Source of the DNA: JAWPMT01 sp965215825
GTDB taxonomy: Bacteria; Bacteroidota; Bacteroidia; Cytophagales; Cyclobacteriaceae
Reading direction: 5' to 3'
Assembly (NCBI GenBank): GCA_965215825.1
Contig: CBDCEM010000002.1
Span: 248,001 to 312,000, forward strand
Length of the DNA: 64,000 nucleotides
Position 1 is the stretch's first letter; each line of letters begins with the position of its first letter. Under the pieces are notes generated by a model, which made no database searches, was not told the origin of the DNA, and worked only from the letters and a program-made list of their open reading frames with translations. Below are positions 17,337 to 26,576 of the stretch, piece by piece. Made by a program: the position numbers and the translations under genes.

Positions 17337-17882
17337 TTAATTTTTTTCTTTGCTAAATTTCAATTTCAATGCTCTGAGTTGTCCACTCACGCTATCATCC
17401 AATTTTCGATCACCCATCTGAACAGTGTAACCACCTATAAGTGTGGGGTCTACCTTTTCTTTTAATAAAGGCTCCTTACCGGAAATATCCTTTACCATCT
17501 CCTCAAATGACTTCCTCAAAGAAGCATCTAATTCAAAGGGTGTAGTTACTACCGCTTCCTGAATTCCTTTATGTTCGTTGTAAAGACGAATGAATTCTTC
17601 TGCAATTTCACCAAGAAGGTTCTCCCTGTTTTTTCTTGCAACAGTTTGAAAAAAGCGATCCGTTAATGGCTCGATCTTTCCTTTGAAGAGATTTGCCAGA
17701 ATAGAAGCTTTTTTCAAGTGAGGGATAATAGGACTGGCAAGCATCAATTGGAAGTCTCTGTTCTCATCATAGAGAGATAGAAAATTCTTGATGTCTTCAC
17801 TTACTTTGTCCAATACTGATTGTTCCTCAGCTAGCTCCAACAAAGGAGTGGCATACCTGACCGCTATTCTTTTGGATGACAT
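17337..17882 (-). CDS. atpH: ATP synthase F1 subunit delta
   Basis: A 181-residue OSCP/delta protein that ties the stator to F1. The N-terminal helical bundle (RYATPLLELAEEQSVLDKVSED) and the C-terminal VDPTLIGGYTVQMGDRKLDDSVSGQL motif are typical. It follows atpF with 6 nt between, which fits tight co-translation in the operon. Confidence 0.96.
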   Translation of the reverse strand: MSSKRIAVRYATPLLELAEEQSVLDKVSEDIKNFLSLYDENRDFQLMLASPIIPHLKKASILANLFKGKIEPLTDRFFQTVARKNRENLLGEIAEEFIRLYNEHKGIQEAVVTTPFELDASLRKSFEEMVKDISGKEPLLKEKVDPTLIGGYTVQMGDRKLDDSVSGQLRALKLKFSKEKN

Positions 17883-17888
17883 TCGCTA

Positions 17889-18383
17889 TCAGTTCGTTTT
17901 TACTTCAGACAAGAATTTAGTCACAAGCGCTTGCTGTGATTTGTCCTCAGATAAGTTTTCTCTCAGGATCTTCTCAGCAATTTCTAGAGAAAGTGTAGAT
18001 ACCAGGCTTTTTACTTCAGCCAGAGCATTTTTCTTCTCAGAATCAATACTTGCTTTTGCATCAGCAATCATTTTCTCCGCGATCGCAGCGGTTTCGGCTT
18101 TCGCCTGTTCTTTGATCTGATTGGCTACTTCATTCGCCTGTTTCAGAATTTCATCTCGCTCAATTCTGGCTTCTTTCAACAGATACTCATTATCTGCTTT
18201 GATTTGAGCCATCTCACTTTTGGCCTTTTCAGCTGCTTCCAGCGCGTCCGAAATAGTAAGTTCACGGGCTCTTAGTGCACCTGCAACAGGTTTCCACACG
18301 AAAAGTGCCAATACAATGAAGACAAGTGTAAAAACAACTGTCTGCCAAAAAATGAGTCCGATATCCGGGGTTAAAAGCTCCAT
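17889..18383 (-). CDS. atpF: ATP synthase Fo subunit b
   Basis: One membrane helix (residues about 8-28, IGLIFWQTVVFTLVFIVLALFVW) is followed by a long Ala/Glu/Lys-rich coiled coil (about 30-140) and a dimerising end. At 164 residues it is normal length for subunit b, the peripheral stalk. It lies between atpE and atpH in the operon. Confidence 0.96.
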   Translation of the reverse strand: MELLTPDIGLIFWQTVVFTLVFIVLALFVWKPVAGALRARELTISDALEAAEKAKSEMAQIKADNEYLLKEARIERDEILKQANEVANQIKEQAKAETAAIAEKMIADAKASIDSEKKNALAEVKSLVSTLSLEIAEKILRENLSEDKSQQALVTKFLSEVKTN

Positions 18384-18451
18384 AATTACTTCTTTAGATC
18401 ATCATAAAAAGGAGGTCAGCACCTATTGTGCATGACACTCCTTTTCAATTT

Positions 18452-18703
18452 TTAAGCAACTGGATTCTGTGCGATCAAGAAACATACAACCACACCGAAC
18501 AGCGCAATAACTTCAATAAGTGCGGCAATGATCAGCATAGCAGTCTGTACTTTGCCTGCAGCTTCCGGCTGTCGAGCCATTGCTTCCATGGCAGAGCCAC
18601 CGATTTTACCGATACCTAGTCCAGCGCCTATTGCTACTAAACCTGCACCGATACCTGCACCCATCACGGCAAGTCCAGCACTCATAATTAAAGAAATCAA
18701 CAT
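18452..18703 (-). CDS. atpE: ATP synthase Fo subunit c
   Basis: An 83-residue hairpin of two membrane helices joined by the polar loop ARQPEA. The Gly-rich first helix (GAGIGAGLVAIGAGLGIG) is typical. The ion-carrying acid is Glu64 in AALIEVIALF. There is no Gln in the first helix and no Ser/Thr beside the Glu, as sodium-binding rings have, so it should carry protons. Confidence 0.97.
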   Translation of the reverse strand: MLISLIMSAGLAVMGAGIGAGLVAIGAGLGIGKIGGSAMEAMARQPEAAGKVQTAMLIIAALIEVIALFGVVVCFLIAQNPVA

Positions 18704-18736
18704 GATCTATAAAATTGAATTAATTGAACATTCTAT

Positions 18737-19756
18737 TTAATGATGATCGTCCACTGCCATGCCAATGTACATCGATGAAAACATCGTGAACACATAAGCT
18801 TGAATAGTAGCAACCAATATTTCTATAAAGGTGATCACCGTTACAACGAGGGTACTTGCAATTCCAACAGTAAATGAATGGAAGATGAAAGTAAGACTCA
18901 TCAAACTAAGGATCACAATGTGACCGGCTGTAATGGCCACAAACAATCGAACCATAAGAGATACTGGCTTAGTGAACATACCAATAATCTCTACAGGAAC
19001 TATAATACTTTTCAAAGGCAGTGGTACTCCAGGGGTATTGAAAATGTGACCCCAATAGTGCTTGTTTCCACTCAAGTTCGTTAACAGAAAGGTTCCTAAA
19101 GCAAGAACCATTGTCACTGCTATGTTTCCTGTCATATTCGCAGCACCAGGCAATAGCCCAAGCAGATTCCCAAACCAGATGAAGAAAAACAAAGTGAGCA
19201 TATAAGGCAAATAGCGCTCGTACTTCTTTTCTCCGATGTTTGGTTTAACAATTTCGTCGCGTACGAAAATGATAATAGGCTCAAAGAATGATTGAATACC
19301 TCTTGGTGCTTTTCCGTCGTTCTTTTTATATCCTCTGGCTACGGCAAAAAAGACAAGCAACATGATAAGTGCGTCGATAAATATGAACAGCACATTCTTC
19401 GTGATAGAAAAATCCATCGGATGTGATCCGTCTGTCGCAGTGATATGCTCATGGTCTAGCACATACCCTTTATAAGGCACTGAATTATGGTGTTCATCAT
19501 AGAAATTAGATGAAGAAAAAACCTCCAGATTACCTTGATTGTACAAAATCACCGGCAAGTGCACTACGAAGCCATGCGCAATCTCCCAGGAATGAGCGTC
19601 TTTGATATGGTGATCGATCATGTCACCCGGCTTGAAGCCCTCTTCGGAACCACCGCTTGCCGCCCAGGATGTGCCTGAAACGGCAAAAAGGAGAACAAGC
19701 ACTAAAAGGTTGGTTTTCAATGGCTTAAAAGAATCTTTTGATAGGAAATTTTTCAT
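18737..19756 (-). CDS. atpB: ATP synthase Fo subunit a
   Basis: A 339-residue subunit a, longer than the ~270 of E. coli because of an N-terminal signal-like helix (LLVLVLLFAVSGTSWA) and a periplasmic part of about 100 residues rich in His and Asp, common in Bacteroidota. The essential Arg helix is SLMVRLFVAITAGHI, and the C-terminal helix includes LVATIQAYVFTMFSSMYIG. The stop of the preceding gene overlaps its start by 4 bp. Confidence 0.96.
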   Translation of the reverse strand: MKNFLSKDSFKPLKTNLLVLVLLFAVSGTSWAASGGSEEGFKPGDMIDHHIKDAHSWEIAHGFVVHLPVILYNQGNLEVFSSSNFYDEHHNSVPYKGYVLDHEHITATDGSHPMDFSITKNVLFIFIDALIMLLVFFAVARGYKKNDGKAPRGIQSFFEPIIIFVRDEIVKPNIGEKKYERYLPYMLTLFFFIWFGNLLGLLPGAANMTGNIAVTMVLALGTFLLTNLSGNKHYWGHIFNTPGVPLPLKSIIVPVEIIGMFTKPVSLMVRLFVAITAGHIVILSLMSLTFIFHSFTVGIASTLVVTVITFIEILVATIQAYVFTMFSSMYIGMAVDDHH

Positions 19757-20136
19757 TTGTCTTCGTTCCCCTGGGAATTCGGCCGCAAGTTAGCCAATAC
19801 AATACTCATTTCAAATACCATGAACAACAAATAGACCGCCATAAATTGAATGATAAGAGGCCGCAATTCTTCCACCTTCAATAGAACAAGGGTAAGCATA
19901 TAAAATATACCAGTGAGAAACCTAAGAGAAAAGGCTCCTATCGCAAAAAGAGGCAATCTGGTCCGATCTTTTTCTCCAAGAGACAGTAACCAGGAGATTA
20001 AGAGGGATTGCAAAAAAAAGAATAGCACCATGTATGGAAACTGGTCGTGTAATTTGACCAGACTTAACCCATCCAAAAGGTAAACCACCAATAATAACAG
20101 GGAAATTCCAATAGAAGTAAACAAGTACTTTTTCAC
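19753..20136 (-). CDS. Small membrane protein of the atp operon (AtpI-like position)
   Basis: A 127-residue protein with about four hydrophobic segments (ISLLLLVVYLLDGLSL, PYMVLFFFLQSLLISWLL, and two more). I recognise no specific family. It lies between the AtpZ-like gene and atpB with 4 bp overlaps on both sides, where many ATP synthase operons carry atpI, a helper for c-ring assembly. An AtpI role is inferred from place and topology. Confidence 0.6.
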   Translation of the reverse strand: MKKYLFTSIGISLLLLVVYLLDGLSLVKLHDQFPYMVLFFFLQSLLISWLLSLGEKDRTRLPLFAIGAFSLRFLTGIFYMLTLVLLKVEELRPLIIQFMAVYLLFMVFEMSIVLANLRPNSQGNEDK

Positions 20137-20366
20137 GAGTTTAACTTTTTAAAAAGGTAATAGATGGTGCCTGCGACGCTAAAAAGGACTGCCACAATGA
20201 TCATCCATGGAATCTTATTATCCAGCCATTCGTCGATTTTATAACCACCCCAAATGACCACCAAATTGAATGCTACAATTTCAAAGGCAATTCCTGAAAA
20301 TCTCCGCGGATCGAAATCCGGATCAACTTTGGGCCTGGAGGAGTGTGGATTGTTCTTTTTTTCCAA
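20133..20366 (-). CDS. AtpZ/AtpI-family protein
   Basis: A short protein with two membrane helices (FEIVAFNLVVIWGGYKIDEWL and WMIIVAVLFSVAGTIYYLFKKL), the pattern of AtpZ/AtpI proteins (F0F1-ATPase subunit, putative), which may assist assembly or carry magnesium. I take the TTG at 20366 as start because GGGAG lies just upstream and it gives a usual N-terminus (MEKKNNPHSS...). An ATG at 20408 is also in frame but deep inside the bactofilin gene. With the TTG the overlap with the bactofilin is 44 bp. Downstream it overlaps the next gene by 4 bp. Confidence 0.75.
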   Translation of the reverse strand: MEKKNNPHSSRPKVDPDFDPRRFSGIAFEIVAFNLVVIWGGYKIDEWLDNKIPWMIIVAVLFSVAGTIYYLFKKLNS

Positions 20367-20739
20367 TTTTAATCTCCCTGGATTTGACACCCATTTTACA
20401 ACCGCCATTGAACATAGCGCCCGATTCTACGATCAATTTATCAGTCACTATATCACCATCAATAACTGCCGTTGTTTTCAAGATCAAAACATCAGTCACT
20501 TCTACCGTGCCTGTAACATGACCTTCAATTTCAGCGTTTTGAGCAATCACATTTCCCTCTACAACTGATGACTGACCAAAAACCGCCTTGGATTTTGTCT
20601 TCAGATCGCCTACTAATTTTCCGTCAATTCTCAGGTCACCAAAGGTTTCAATATTCCCTTGTATAACCGTACCTTTTCCTATCTGGTTAGTGGAATTACT
20701 TTGCTCCTGAGAGCCTTGCTGTTCCTGCTTATTGAACAT
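20323..20739 (-). CDS. Bactofilin
   Basis: A 138-residue polymer-forming cytoskeletal protein. A loose polar N-terminus (about 1-20) precedes a right-handed beta-helix core of short repeats (IGKGTVIQGNIETFGDLRIDGKLVGDL, VVEGNVIAQNAEIEGHVTGTV) and a basic tail. Bactofilins often stand next to M23 peptidases and guide cell-wall work, and the M23 gene is 26 nt upstream here, so the pair probably acts together. It overlaps the AtpZ-like gene. Confidence 0.93.
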   Translation of the reverse strand: MFNKQEQQGSQEQSNSTNQIGKGTVIQGNIETFGDLRIDGKLVGDLKTKSKAVFGQSSVVEGNVIAQNAEIEGHVTGTVEVTDVLILKTTAVIDGDIVTDKLIVESGAMFNGGCKMGVKSREIKIGKKEQSTLLQAQS

Positions 20740-20765
20740 GGATTAATGAGTTTTGCTGTCTAAAT

Positions 20766-21614
20766 TTAAAAGGAGAAGTAGTTCTCTGGGTCGATTGCAT
20801 TGCCTCGGTGCCATAGCTCAAAATGCAAATGAGGACCTGTCGTTAGTTCCCCGGTATTGCCCACGATAGCAATGATCTCCCCTCCGGCGACAAAGCTACC
20901 AACGTTTTTCAATAATTCCGAATTGTGCTTGTATACGGAAATAAGGTTTCCTCTTGTATGCTGAATACCTATCACATAACCATTGTCTAGTGTCCAGGTT
21001 GAAAAAATCACGATCCCTTCCGCAACGCTTTTGACAACTTCATTTTCCATCGCTGCTACATCAATTCCGTAATGATCATCTTTCGGTCGGAATCCGTCAA
21101 CCATAATACCTTCTATAGGTGTGAATAGATAAACATCCGATAGTTCATTACTCTCATAGGAGGTAAACTTCAGGACGTCCAGATCACTTTCCCCATACTG
21201 CGCTCTAAATTGTGAATCCACCTCTTGTAGTGCAGGCTCGATCTGAAACTGAGGGTCAACAGAAATTTCAGATCCTCTTTCCGATAGATTAGCATAAATG
21301 CTGTCTTGTCCTTCAAAGATGAATCTCAAATTGTCGATGTATCTTCCTTTTGTCTCTGTCTCATACTGCAACGAATCGATTCTCATGGTGAGCTCCATCA
21401 ATTGTCGGTTAGCAACCATTTGCGCATGACGGGGATCTAGCCAGGCATCCAACACCTGCGAAACAAGGTAAACGGAGAGCAGCAGAGAGGCCAAAAATAT
21501 TCCCATCACCAATAAGATCACCCTGGCGTAGTTGAAGCTAATCGTACGCTTTTCCTGAAAGTTTTCTTCGTCCCTTATAATCAGCAAGTACCTGTTGGTA
21601 AGCCAGCCGGACAA
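20766..21614 (-). CDS. M23-family peptidase, membrane-anchored
   Basis: One membrane helix near the N-terminus (VILLVMGIFLASLLLSVYLV), then a coiled region and a C-terminal LytM/M23 domain with HYGIDVAA (zinc His and Asp) and TGPHLHFELW (catalytic HxH). Active-site residues are intact, so it probably cuts peptidoglycan cross-links. I take the TTG at 21614 as start: it follows GGGGACT and gives MSGWLTNRYLLIIRDEE. The frame is open to an ATG at 21701, but that would overlap the divergent porW start. The bactofilin gene follows after 26 nt. Confidence 0.85.
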   Translation of the reverse strand: MSGWLTNRYLLIIRDEENFQEKRTISFNYARVILLVMGIFLASLLLSVYLVSQVLDAWLDPRHAQMVANRQLMELTMRIDSLQYETETKGRYIDNLRFIFEGQDSIYANLSERGSEISVDPQFQIEPALQEVDSQFRAQYGESDLDVLKFTSYESNELSDVYLFTPIEGIMVDGFRPKDDHYGIDVAAMENEVVKSVAEGIVIFSTWTLDNGYVIGIQHTRGNLISVYKHNSELLKNVGSFVAGGEIIAIVGNTGELTTGPHLHFELWHRGNAIDPENYFSF

Positions 21615-21635
21615 TGTTCGCTTAGTCCCCAATCC

Positions 21636-21663
21636 TAAATTTGATTTTAAGAACGCAAATATA
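21636..21663. promoter_or_regulatory. Divergent -7 boxes for porW and the M23 gene
   Basis: TAAATTTG on the plus strand (21636-21643) points to porW, and TATATTTG on the minus strand (21663-21656) points to the M23 gene. Both fit the Bacteroidota -7 consensus TAnnTTTG. I find no well-spaced TTG at -33 for either, so they are candidates only. Confidence 0.4.
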
Positions 21664-21699
21664 TTGAATGCACACTGTTTATTTTTACAACATATTATC

Positions 21700-24294
21700 A
21701 TGTCCGGAATTTCGTTGTATAGTCACATAGACCAAATTTTCGTGAAAAACTACCTGACTGTACTGTTTTTGGCGGTGCTACTACCTGCCTATTCGCAAGG
21801 TCCGATTAAATCTACCTACCACAATGTAACTGCGCGTTACAATGCCTATTTCTATGCAAAACAGCGAATACTGGAAATAGAAGACGCACTCGCCGGCAAT
21901 TATGAGTGGAATTACAACCGAACATTGCCCATCTACCCACAATATGACACCCTCTTTTCTCAATCTCAGGAAACCGCCCTGGAAGATTGCATCAAAAAAG
22001 CATCAATCAGCATTCAAAGGCATCCGGATTCCAAATGGGAGTTTGATTCTTACATTTTAGTAGGTAAAGCGCGCCTGTATGGCTCCGAGTTTCCAGAAGC
22101 GATCGAAACATTCAAGTATGTAAATACTAAAAGTGACAATAAGAATGAAAGACACGCCGCACTCGTCGAATTATTGAAAACTTTCGTTGAGGCTAAGGAG
22201 TATAATAACGCGGAAAGTGTGTCGGACTTTCTGAGTAAGGAGAAATTGAATGGTGAAAATCTCCGCAAACTATACCTGAACAGAGCATACCTCTATCAAA
22301 ACAGGAAGAACAATGACCAAACAGTTGCAAATCTGGTTCTTGCTGAAGCGTTGATTCCTAATGGGAAAGAACGAGGTAGAATAAATTTCATTATTGGTCA
22401 AATCTATCAGGAGCTTGGTTTTGATGCGGAGGCTTTTCGCTATTACAAAAACACATTAAAATCGGGACCTGATTATGAGCTGGCATTTTATACAAAGCTC
22501 AACATGGCCCAGGTGACCCAGCTCAAAAAAAACAGTGACCGAAGGAAAGTCGAAAAGTATTTCAAGAAGCTTTTACGTGATCCCAAAAACCTTGATTACA
22601 AGGACAAGATCTATTATGAAATGGGTGCTTTTGAGTTGAAGCAAGGAAATCTCAATGAGGCAATCGATAATTACAGATCATCTGTAGCCAGCAGCACTAA
22701 TAACAATCGGCAAAAATCTTATTCCTATTGGCAATTAAGCAAGATTTATTACGATAGTCTCGCTAATTATGAACAAGCGAAACTCTATTACGACTCGACC
22801 GTAAGCACAATGCCCAAAGATGAGGAGGCTTATGAGGCGATTGCTGAACGACAGAAAATTCTGGAAGAATTTGTTAAGCACATCAGTACTATTCGAGTCA
22901 ACGACAGCCTATTAATGTTAGCTGAAATGAACAGTGACGAGCTTGATCTAATGCTCAACGAGATTATATCGGAACAAATGGCTCGCCATAGTGAGGAGAA
23001 AAAGCGTCGGAAAAAGGAGGAGCGCAGGCAGCAAACAAGAAGCAACAACTTCAATGATCCTTCTGAAGCAGGTACTATTAGCACCAAAACTGAAGGTGTA
23101 TGGTATTTCTATAACAACACCTCAGTAAACAGAGGTCGATCCGAATTTATTAGGAAATGGGGCCAAAGGGAATTGGAGGACAATTGGAGGAGACGTAATA
23201 AAATACCGGCTGAAAACGAAATCTCTTCGGCCGAACAAGCCATTGAAACAGGAGAAAATTCTGAAACCGCAAATAAAGAAGAGGAGGTATTTGATCCGGA
23301 AGCAGTAAAACAGAAATACCTCTCGGGCATACCATTTGAAGAACCAGAAAAAAGCAAACTCATGCTTGAAATTGAAGAAGCTTACTATCAAGCCGGAAAC
23401 ATCTACAATTTCCAATTAGAGGAAAAAGAAAATGCCATCGATACTTTTGAGAAACTGATCACTCGTTTCGATACTTCGGCTTATAAGTCCGAAGTATTGT
23501 ATCAACTTTATCTGCTGTACAAACCTTTGGATTCAACTAAATCTTCTTCACACGCCAATCATTTGCTACGTGAATTTCCAGAATCTATCTATGCCAAACT
23601 TATCTTCAATCCCAGGTACAGAGAAGAGAACCTCGCAAAGAATCAAGCAGTACAGCGTGCATATGCCTCTGCATATGACCTGTTTTATACAGGCGATCAT
23701 AAAAAGTCCATTAGCATTATTGATAGCACTCTACAGGTTTATGAAGAAAGTGACTATCATGACAACCTGATTCTGTTACGTATCTTAAATATTGGACGGA
23801 CAGAAAATATTTATCAGTATCAATTTGAACTTAATAAATTCATTGTAGATCATCCTGATAGCGATATTGGCGCGTATGCTCAGCAATTGGCCAAAGCGGC
23901 TGAAGATCATCAGGTCAATCTCTTTAGTAGTTCCAAGGGTCGTTACATTAAAAGTTTCGATCAAAGTCATTACTTTATTCTTGTCTACTCCAACCCAGGG
24001 CTTTCGGAGACTCTCCCCAATGAAATCCAGGAAATTCTTGATAGTCAAAACATGAACTTGTCTAGCGCAAGTCTTGTCCTCGATGAAAAATACACGATGG
24101 TTTTAGTCAACGACCTACCCGGAAAATCTTCCGGGCTGGCTTTTCTAAAAATATTTAATGAGAAGTCTAACCTTGATGATAAATACAAAGGGGAAATCTT
24201 CTATAAATTGATCATTACAAAGGATAATTTCAATATTCTTTATGAGTCGAAAGACCTGAAGTCTTACTTGAATTTCTTCGATAAAAACTATTGA
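21700..24294 (+). CDS. porW: Type IX secretion / gliding protein PorW (SprE)
   Basis: A large envelope protein of 864 residues, with a signal-like start and then the segment KSTYHNVTARYNAYFYAKQ, which is typical of the PorW/SprE family. Many TPR-like helix pairs fill the first half (for example AYLYQNRKNNDQTVANLVLAEAL region) and a charged middle (EEKKRRKKEERRQQ near residue 430) precedes a second helical part. PorW is needed for secretion and spreading and links to the PorK/PorN ring. I use the ATG at 21700; an open frame upstream lacks signal character. No lipobox Cys is seen at the expected place, although family members are often called lipoproteins. Its stop lies 2 nt before the next gene's ATG. 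Confidence 0.85.
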   Translation: MSGISLYSHIDQIFVKNYLTVLFLAVLLPAYSQGPIKSTYHNVTARYNAYFYAKQRILEIEDALAGNYEWNYNRTLPIYPQYDTLFSQSQETALEDCIKKASISIQRHPDSKWEFDSYILVGKARLYGSEFPEAIETFKYVNTKSDNKNERHAALVELLKTFVEAKEYNNAESVSDFLSKEKLNGENLRKLYLNRAYLYQNRKNNDQTVANLVLAEALIPNGKERGRINFIIGQIYQELGFDAEAFRYYKNTLKSGPDYELAFYTKLNMAQVTQLKKNSDRRKVEKYFKKLLRDPKNLDYKDKIYYEMGAFELKQGNLNEAIDNYRSSVASSTNNNRQKSYSYWQLSKIYYDSLANYEQAKLYYDSTVSTMPKDEEAYEAIAERQKILEEFVKHISTIRVNDSLLMLAEMNSDELDLMLNEIISEQMARHSEEKKRRKKEERRQQTRSNNFNDPSEAGTISTKTEGVWYFYNNTSVNRGRSEFIRKWGQRELEDNWRRRNKIPAENEISSAEQAIETGENSETANKEEEVFDPEAVKQKYLSGIPFEEPEKSKLMLEIEEAYYQAGNIYNFQLEEKENAIDTFEKLITRFDTSAYKSEVLYQLYLLYKPLDSTKSSSHANHLLREFPESIYAKLIFNPRYREENLAKNQAVQRAYASAYDLFYTGDHKKSISIIDSTLQVYEESDYHDNLILLRILNIGRTENIYQYQFELNKFIVDHPDSDIGAYAQQLAKAAEDHQVNLFSSSKGRYIKSFDQSHYFILVYSNPGLSETLPNEIQEILDSQNMNLSSASLVLDEKYTMVLVNDLPGKSSGLAFLKIFNEKSNLDDKYKGEIFYKLIITKDNFNILYESKDLKSYLNFFDKNY

Positions 24295-24296
24295 AA

Positions 24297-26576
24297 ATGG
24301 CATCAACAAAGCGTACTAAAAAAATCATTATTGTCATTTGGCTCTTGTTTATTTTATTCTTTGGGGGCATAGCCACTACCTTCCTGATGGTTCAAAATGA
24401 TGCTTTTAATCTGTTTGGGGGTCTTCCCAGCCTCGAAGCACTTGAAAAACCAGATCCGGATTTATCCTCCGAGTTACTCAGTGCAGATGGAGTATCTCTA
24501 GGTAAGTATTTTCGAACTAATCGAACACCAGTTACTTACGAAGAGCTTTCTCCTGAATTGATCAATACGCTGATGGTAACAGAAGATGTCCGATTCAAAG
24601 AACATTCAGGGATCGACCTCAAATCATTGTTACGTGCAGCTTCAGGCGTGTTAACTGCTCAATTTAAGGGTGGTGGTAGCACCCTGACCATGCAATTGGC
24701 TGAAAACCTGTACAAAACTTCCACAGCCAATAGAGGATCACTCTATGATATTCGAATAGCCGGATCAATAGTAACCAAATTAAAGGAGTATATCATCGCT
24801 GTAAAACTCGAACAGGCGTATACCAAGGAGGAAATTCTTGCCATGTACCTCAATACGGTTCCTTTCGGCTCAAACTCATTTGGTATCAAAGTAGCCGCAA
24901 AAACATTCTTCAATAAGCTACCCTCTCAGCTTACCTATAAAGAAGCTGCTGTTCTGGTCGGATCGATCAACGCTCCCACACGGTTTAACCCGGTGTATAA
25001 CCCTGACAATGCGATGGCAAAAAGAACAGAAGTACTTTACAACCTGTTCCAATATGACATCATTGATCGTGAGACTTTCGATAGCCTGAATGCCGAACCT
25101 TTCGGACTTAATTACAGAGTTGATAATCAGAATGAAGGCCTTGCCACCTATTTTCGATCTGTTATTAAGAACTTTCTTCTGAATTGGACACGCGAAAACG
25201 GATATGATCTGTACGACGATGGTCTAAAAATTTACACCACCATAGATAGTCGTCTTCAAGCTTATGCCGAAGCAGCGATGGAAGAATCGATGGATACCTT
25301 ACAAGCATACTTCATGGAACACCTGGAGGGCGATATGCCGTGGATTGATCAGGAAGGGGAGGTTATTGAGAATTTCATCGAAGATCAGTTAGAGCGATAT
25401 TCCCCTCACTACAAACGCCTGGTGAAACGTTTTGGCGAGCAACAAGACTCCATCGATTATTATATTCATAAAAAGAGAAAAATGCGGGTTTTTAGTTGGG
25501 AGGGCGATGTAGATACGTTGTTCAGTACCTATGACTCGATGTATTACTACAAACACTTCTTGCAGGCAGGTTTTATGGCAATGGAACCTAAAACAGGACA
25601 TATCAAAGCCTGGGTTGGAGGTATCAATCACAAGTATTTTAAGTACGATCATGTTCAGCGTGGGAAAAGGCAGCCCGGGTCGACCTTTAAACCCATTGTT
25701 TATACTGCTGCTATCGACAATGGCTATTCACCTTGCTATCCTGTTGTGGATGCCGCTGTAACTTTTTCATTACCTGGACAAGACCCTCCTACATGGACGC
25801 CTGATAATGCTAACAATATTTTTACCGGAGAAAAGATGACCATTCGCCGGGCGATGGCGGCTTCTGTTAACAGTGCTACCGCTTACATCATGAAAAATAT
25901 TGGCCCTGAAACTGTCGTAAGGTATGCCAGAATGTTGGGGATAGAAAGCCGTTTGGCTGCTGTTCCTGTGCTATGCCTAGGAGCTGCAGGGGAAGTATCA
26001 CTCTATGAAATGCTGGGGGCCTATAGCACCTTTGCTAATAAAGGCAATTACACGAAGCCCTTTTACATTTCAAGGATTGAGGATCAAAATGGCAATGTGT
26101 TGCAACAATTCGTACCTGAGCCCAAGGAAGCGCTCAATGAGGAAACCGCCTACCTTATGCTACATATGCTCAAAGGTGCTTTTGAAGAGCAAGGAGGAAG
26201 TGGCCATGCCCTCGCATGGAGTCTTAAGCAAGACAATGAAATCGGGGCCAAAACCGGCACTACCCAAAATGCTTCAGATGGCTGGTTTATTGGCGTTACC
26301 CATGATTTGGTAGCTGGTGCCTGGGTCGGTGGTGATAACCGAAGTATTCACTTTAAGCACTGGACACAAGGCCAAGGTGCAAGAACTGCGCGACCTATTT
26401 ACCAACGTTTCATGTTAAAGGTATATGACGATAAAACGCTTCCTTATAAGAAAGGATATTTCGAGAAACCATTGCAACCACTCTCCGTGGAACTGGATTG
26501 CAGCCTCTATGACAATACGAACCCGACTGATTCTCTCGCATTACCCTCTCTTGATGAGGATGAATTCTATAGATGA
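24297..26576 (+). CDS. Class A penicillin-binding protein (PBP1A type)
   Basis: Bifunctional peptidoglycan synthase of about 759 residues. An N-terminal membrane helix (IIIVIWLLFILFFGGIATTF) precedes the glycosyltransferase domain with the catalytic Glu in VTEDVRFKEHSG and GGGSTLTMQLAENLY. The transpeptidase domain has the serine motif STFK, the SVN motif and KTGTT. ATG at 24297 is preferred over a TTG two codons upstream that overlaps the porW stop. It overlaps uvrC by 4 bp, so porW, the PBP and uvrC form one operon. Confidence 0.95.
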   Translation: MASTKRTKKIIIVIWLLFILFFGGIATTFLMVQNDAFNLFGGLPSLEALEKPDPDLSSELLSADGVSLGKYFRTNRTPVTYEELSPELINTLMVTEDVRFKEHSGIDLKSLLRAASGVLTAQFKGGGSTLTMQLAENLYKTSTANRGSLYDIRIAGSIVTKLKEYIIAVKLEQAYTKEEILAMYLNTVPFGSNSFGIKVAAKTFFNKLPSQLTYKEAAVLVGSINAPTRFNPVYNPDNAMAKRTEVLYNLFQYDIIDRETFDSLNAEPFGLNYRVDNQNEGLATYFRSVIKNFLLNWTRENGYDLYDDGLKIYTTIDSRLQAYAEAAMEESMDTLQAYFMEHLEGDMPWIDQEGEVIENFIEDQLERYSPHYKRLVKRFGEQQDSIDYYIHKKRKMRVFSWEGDVDTLFSTYDSMYYYKHFLQAGFMAMEPKTGHIKAWVGGINHKYFKYDHVQRGKRQPGSTFKPIVYTAAIDNGYSPCYPVVDAAVTFSLPGQDPPTWTPDNANNIFTGEKMTIRRAMAASVNSATAYIMKNIGPETVVRYARMLGIESRLAAVPVLCLGAAGEVSLYEMLGAYSTFANKGNYTKPFYISRIEDQNGNVLQQFVPEPKEALNEETAYLMLHMLKGAFEEQGGSGHALAWSLKQDNEIGAKTGTTQNASDGWFIGVTHDLVAGAWVGGDNRSIHFKHWTQGQGARTARPIYQRFMLKVYDDKTLPYKKGYFEKPLQPLSVELDCSLYDNTNPTDSLALPSLDEDEFYR

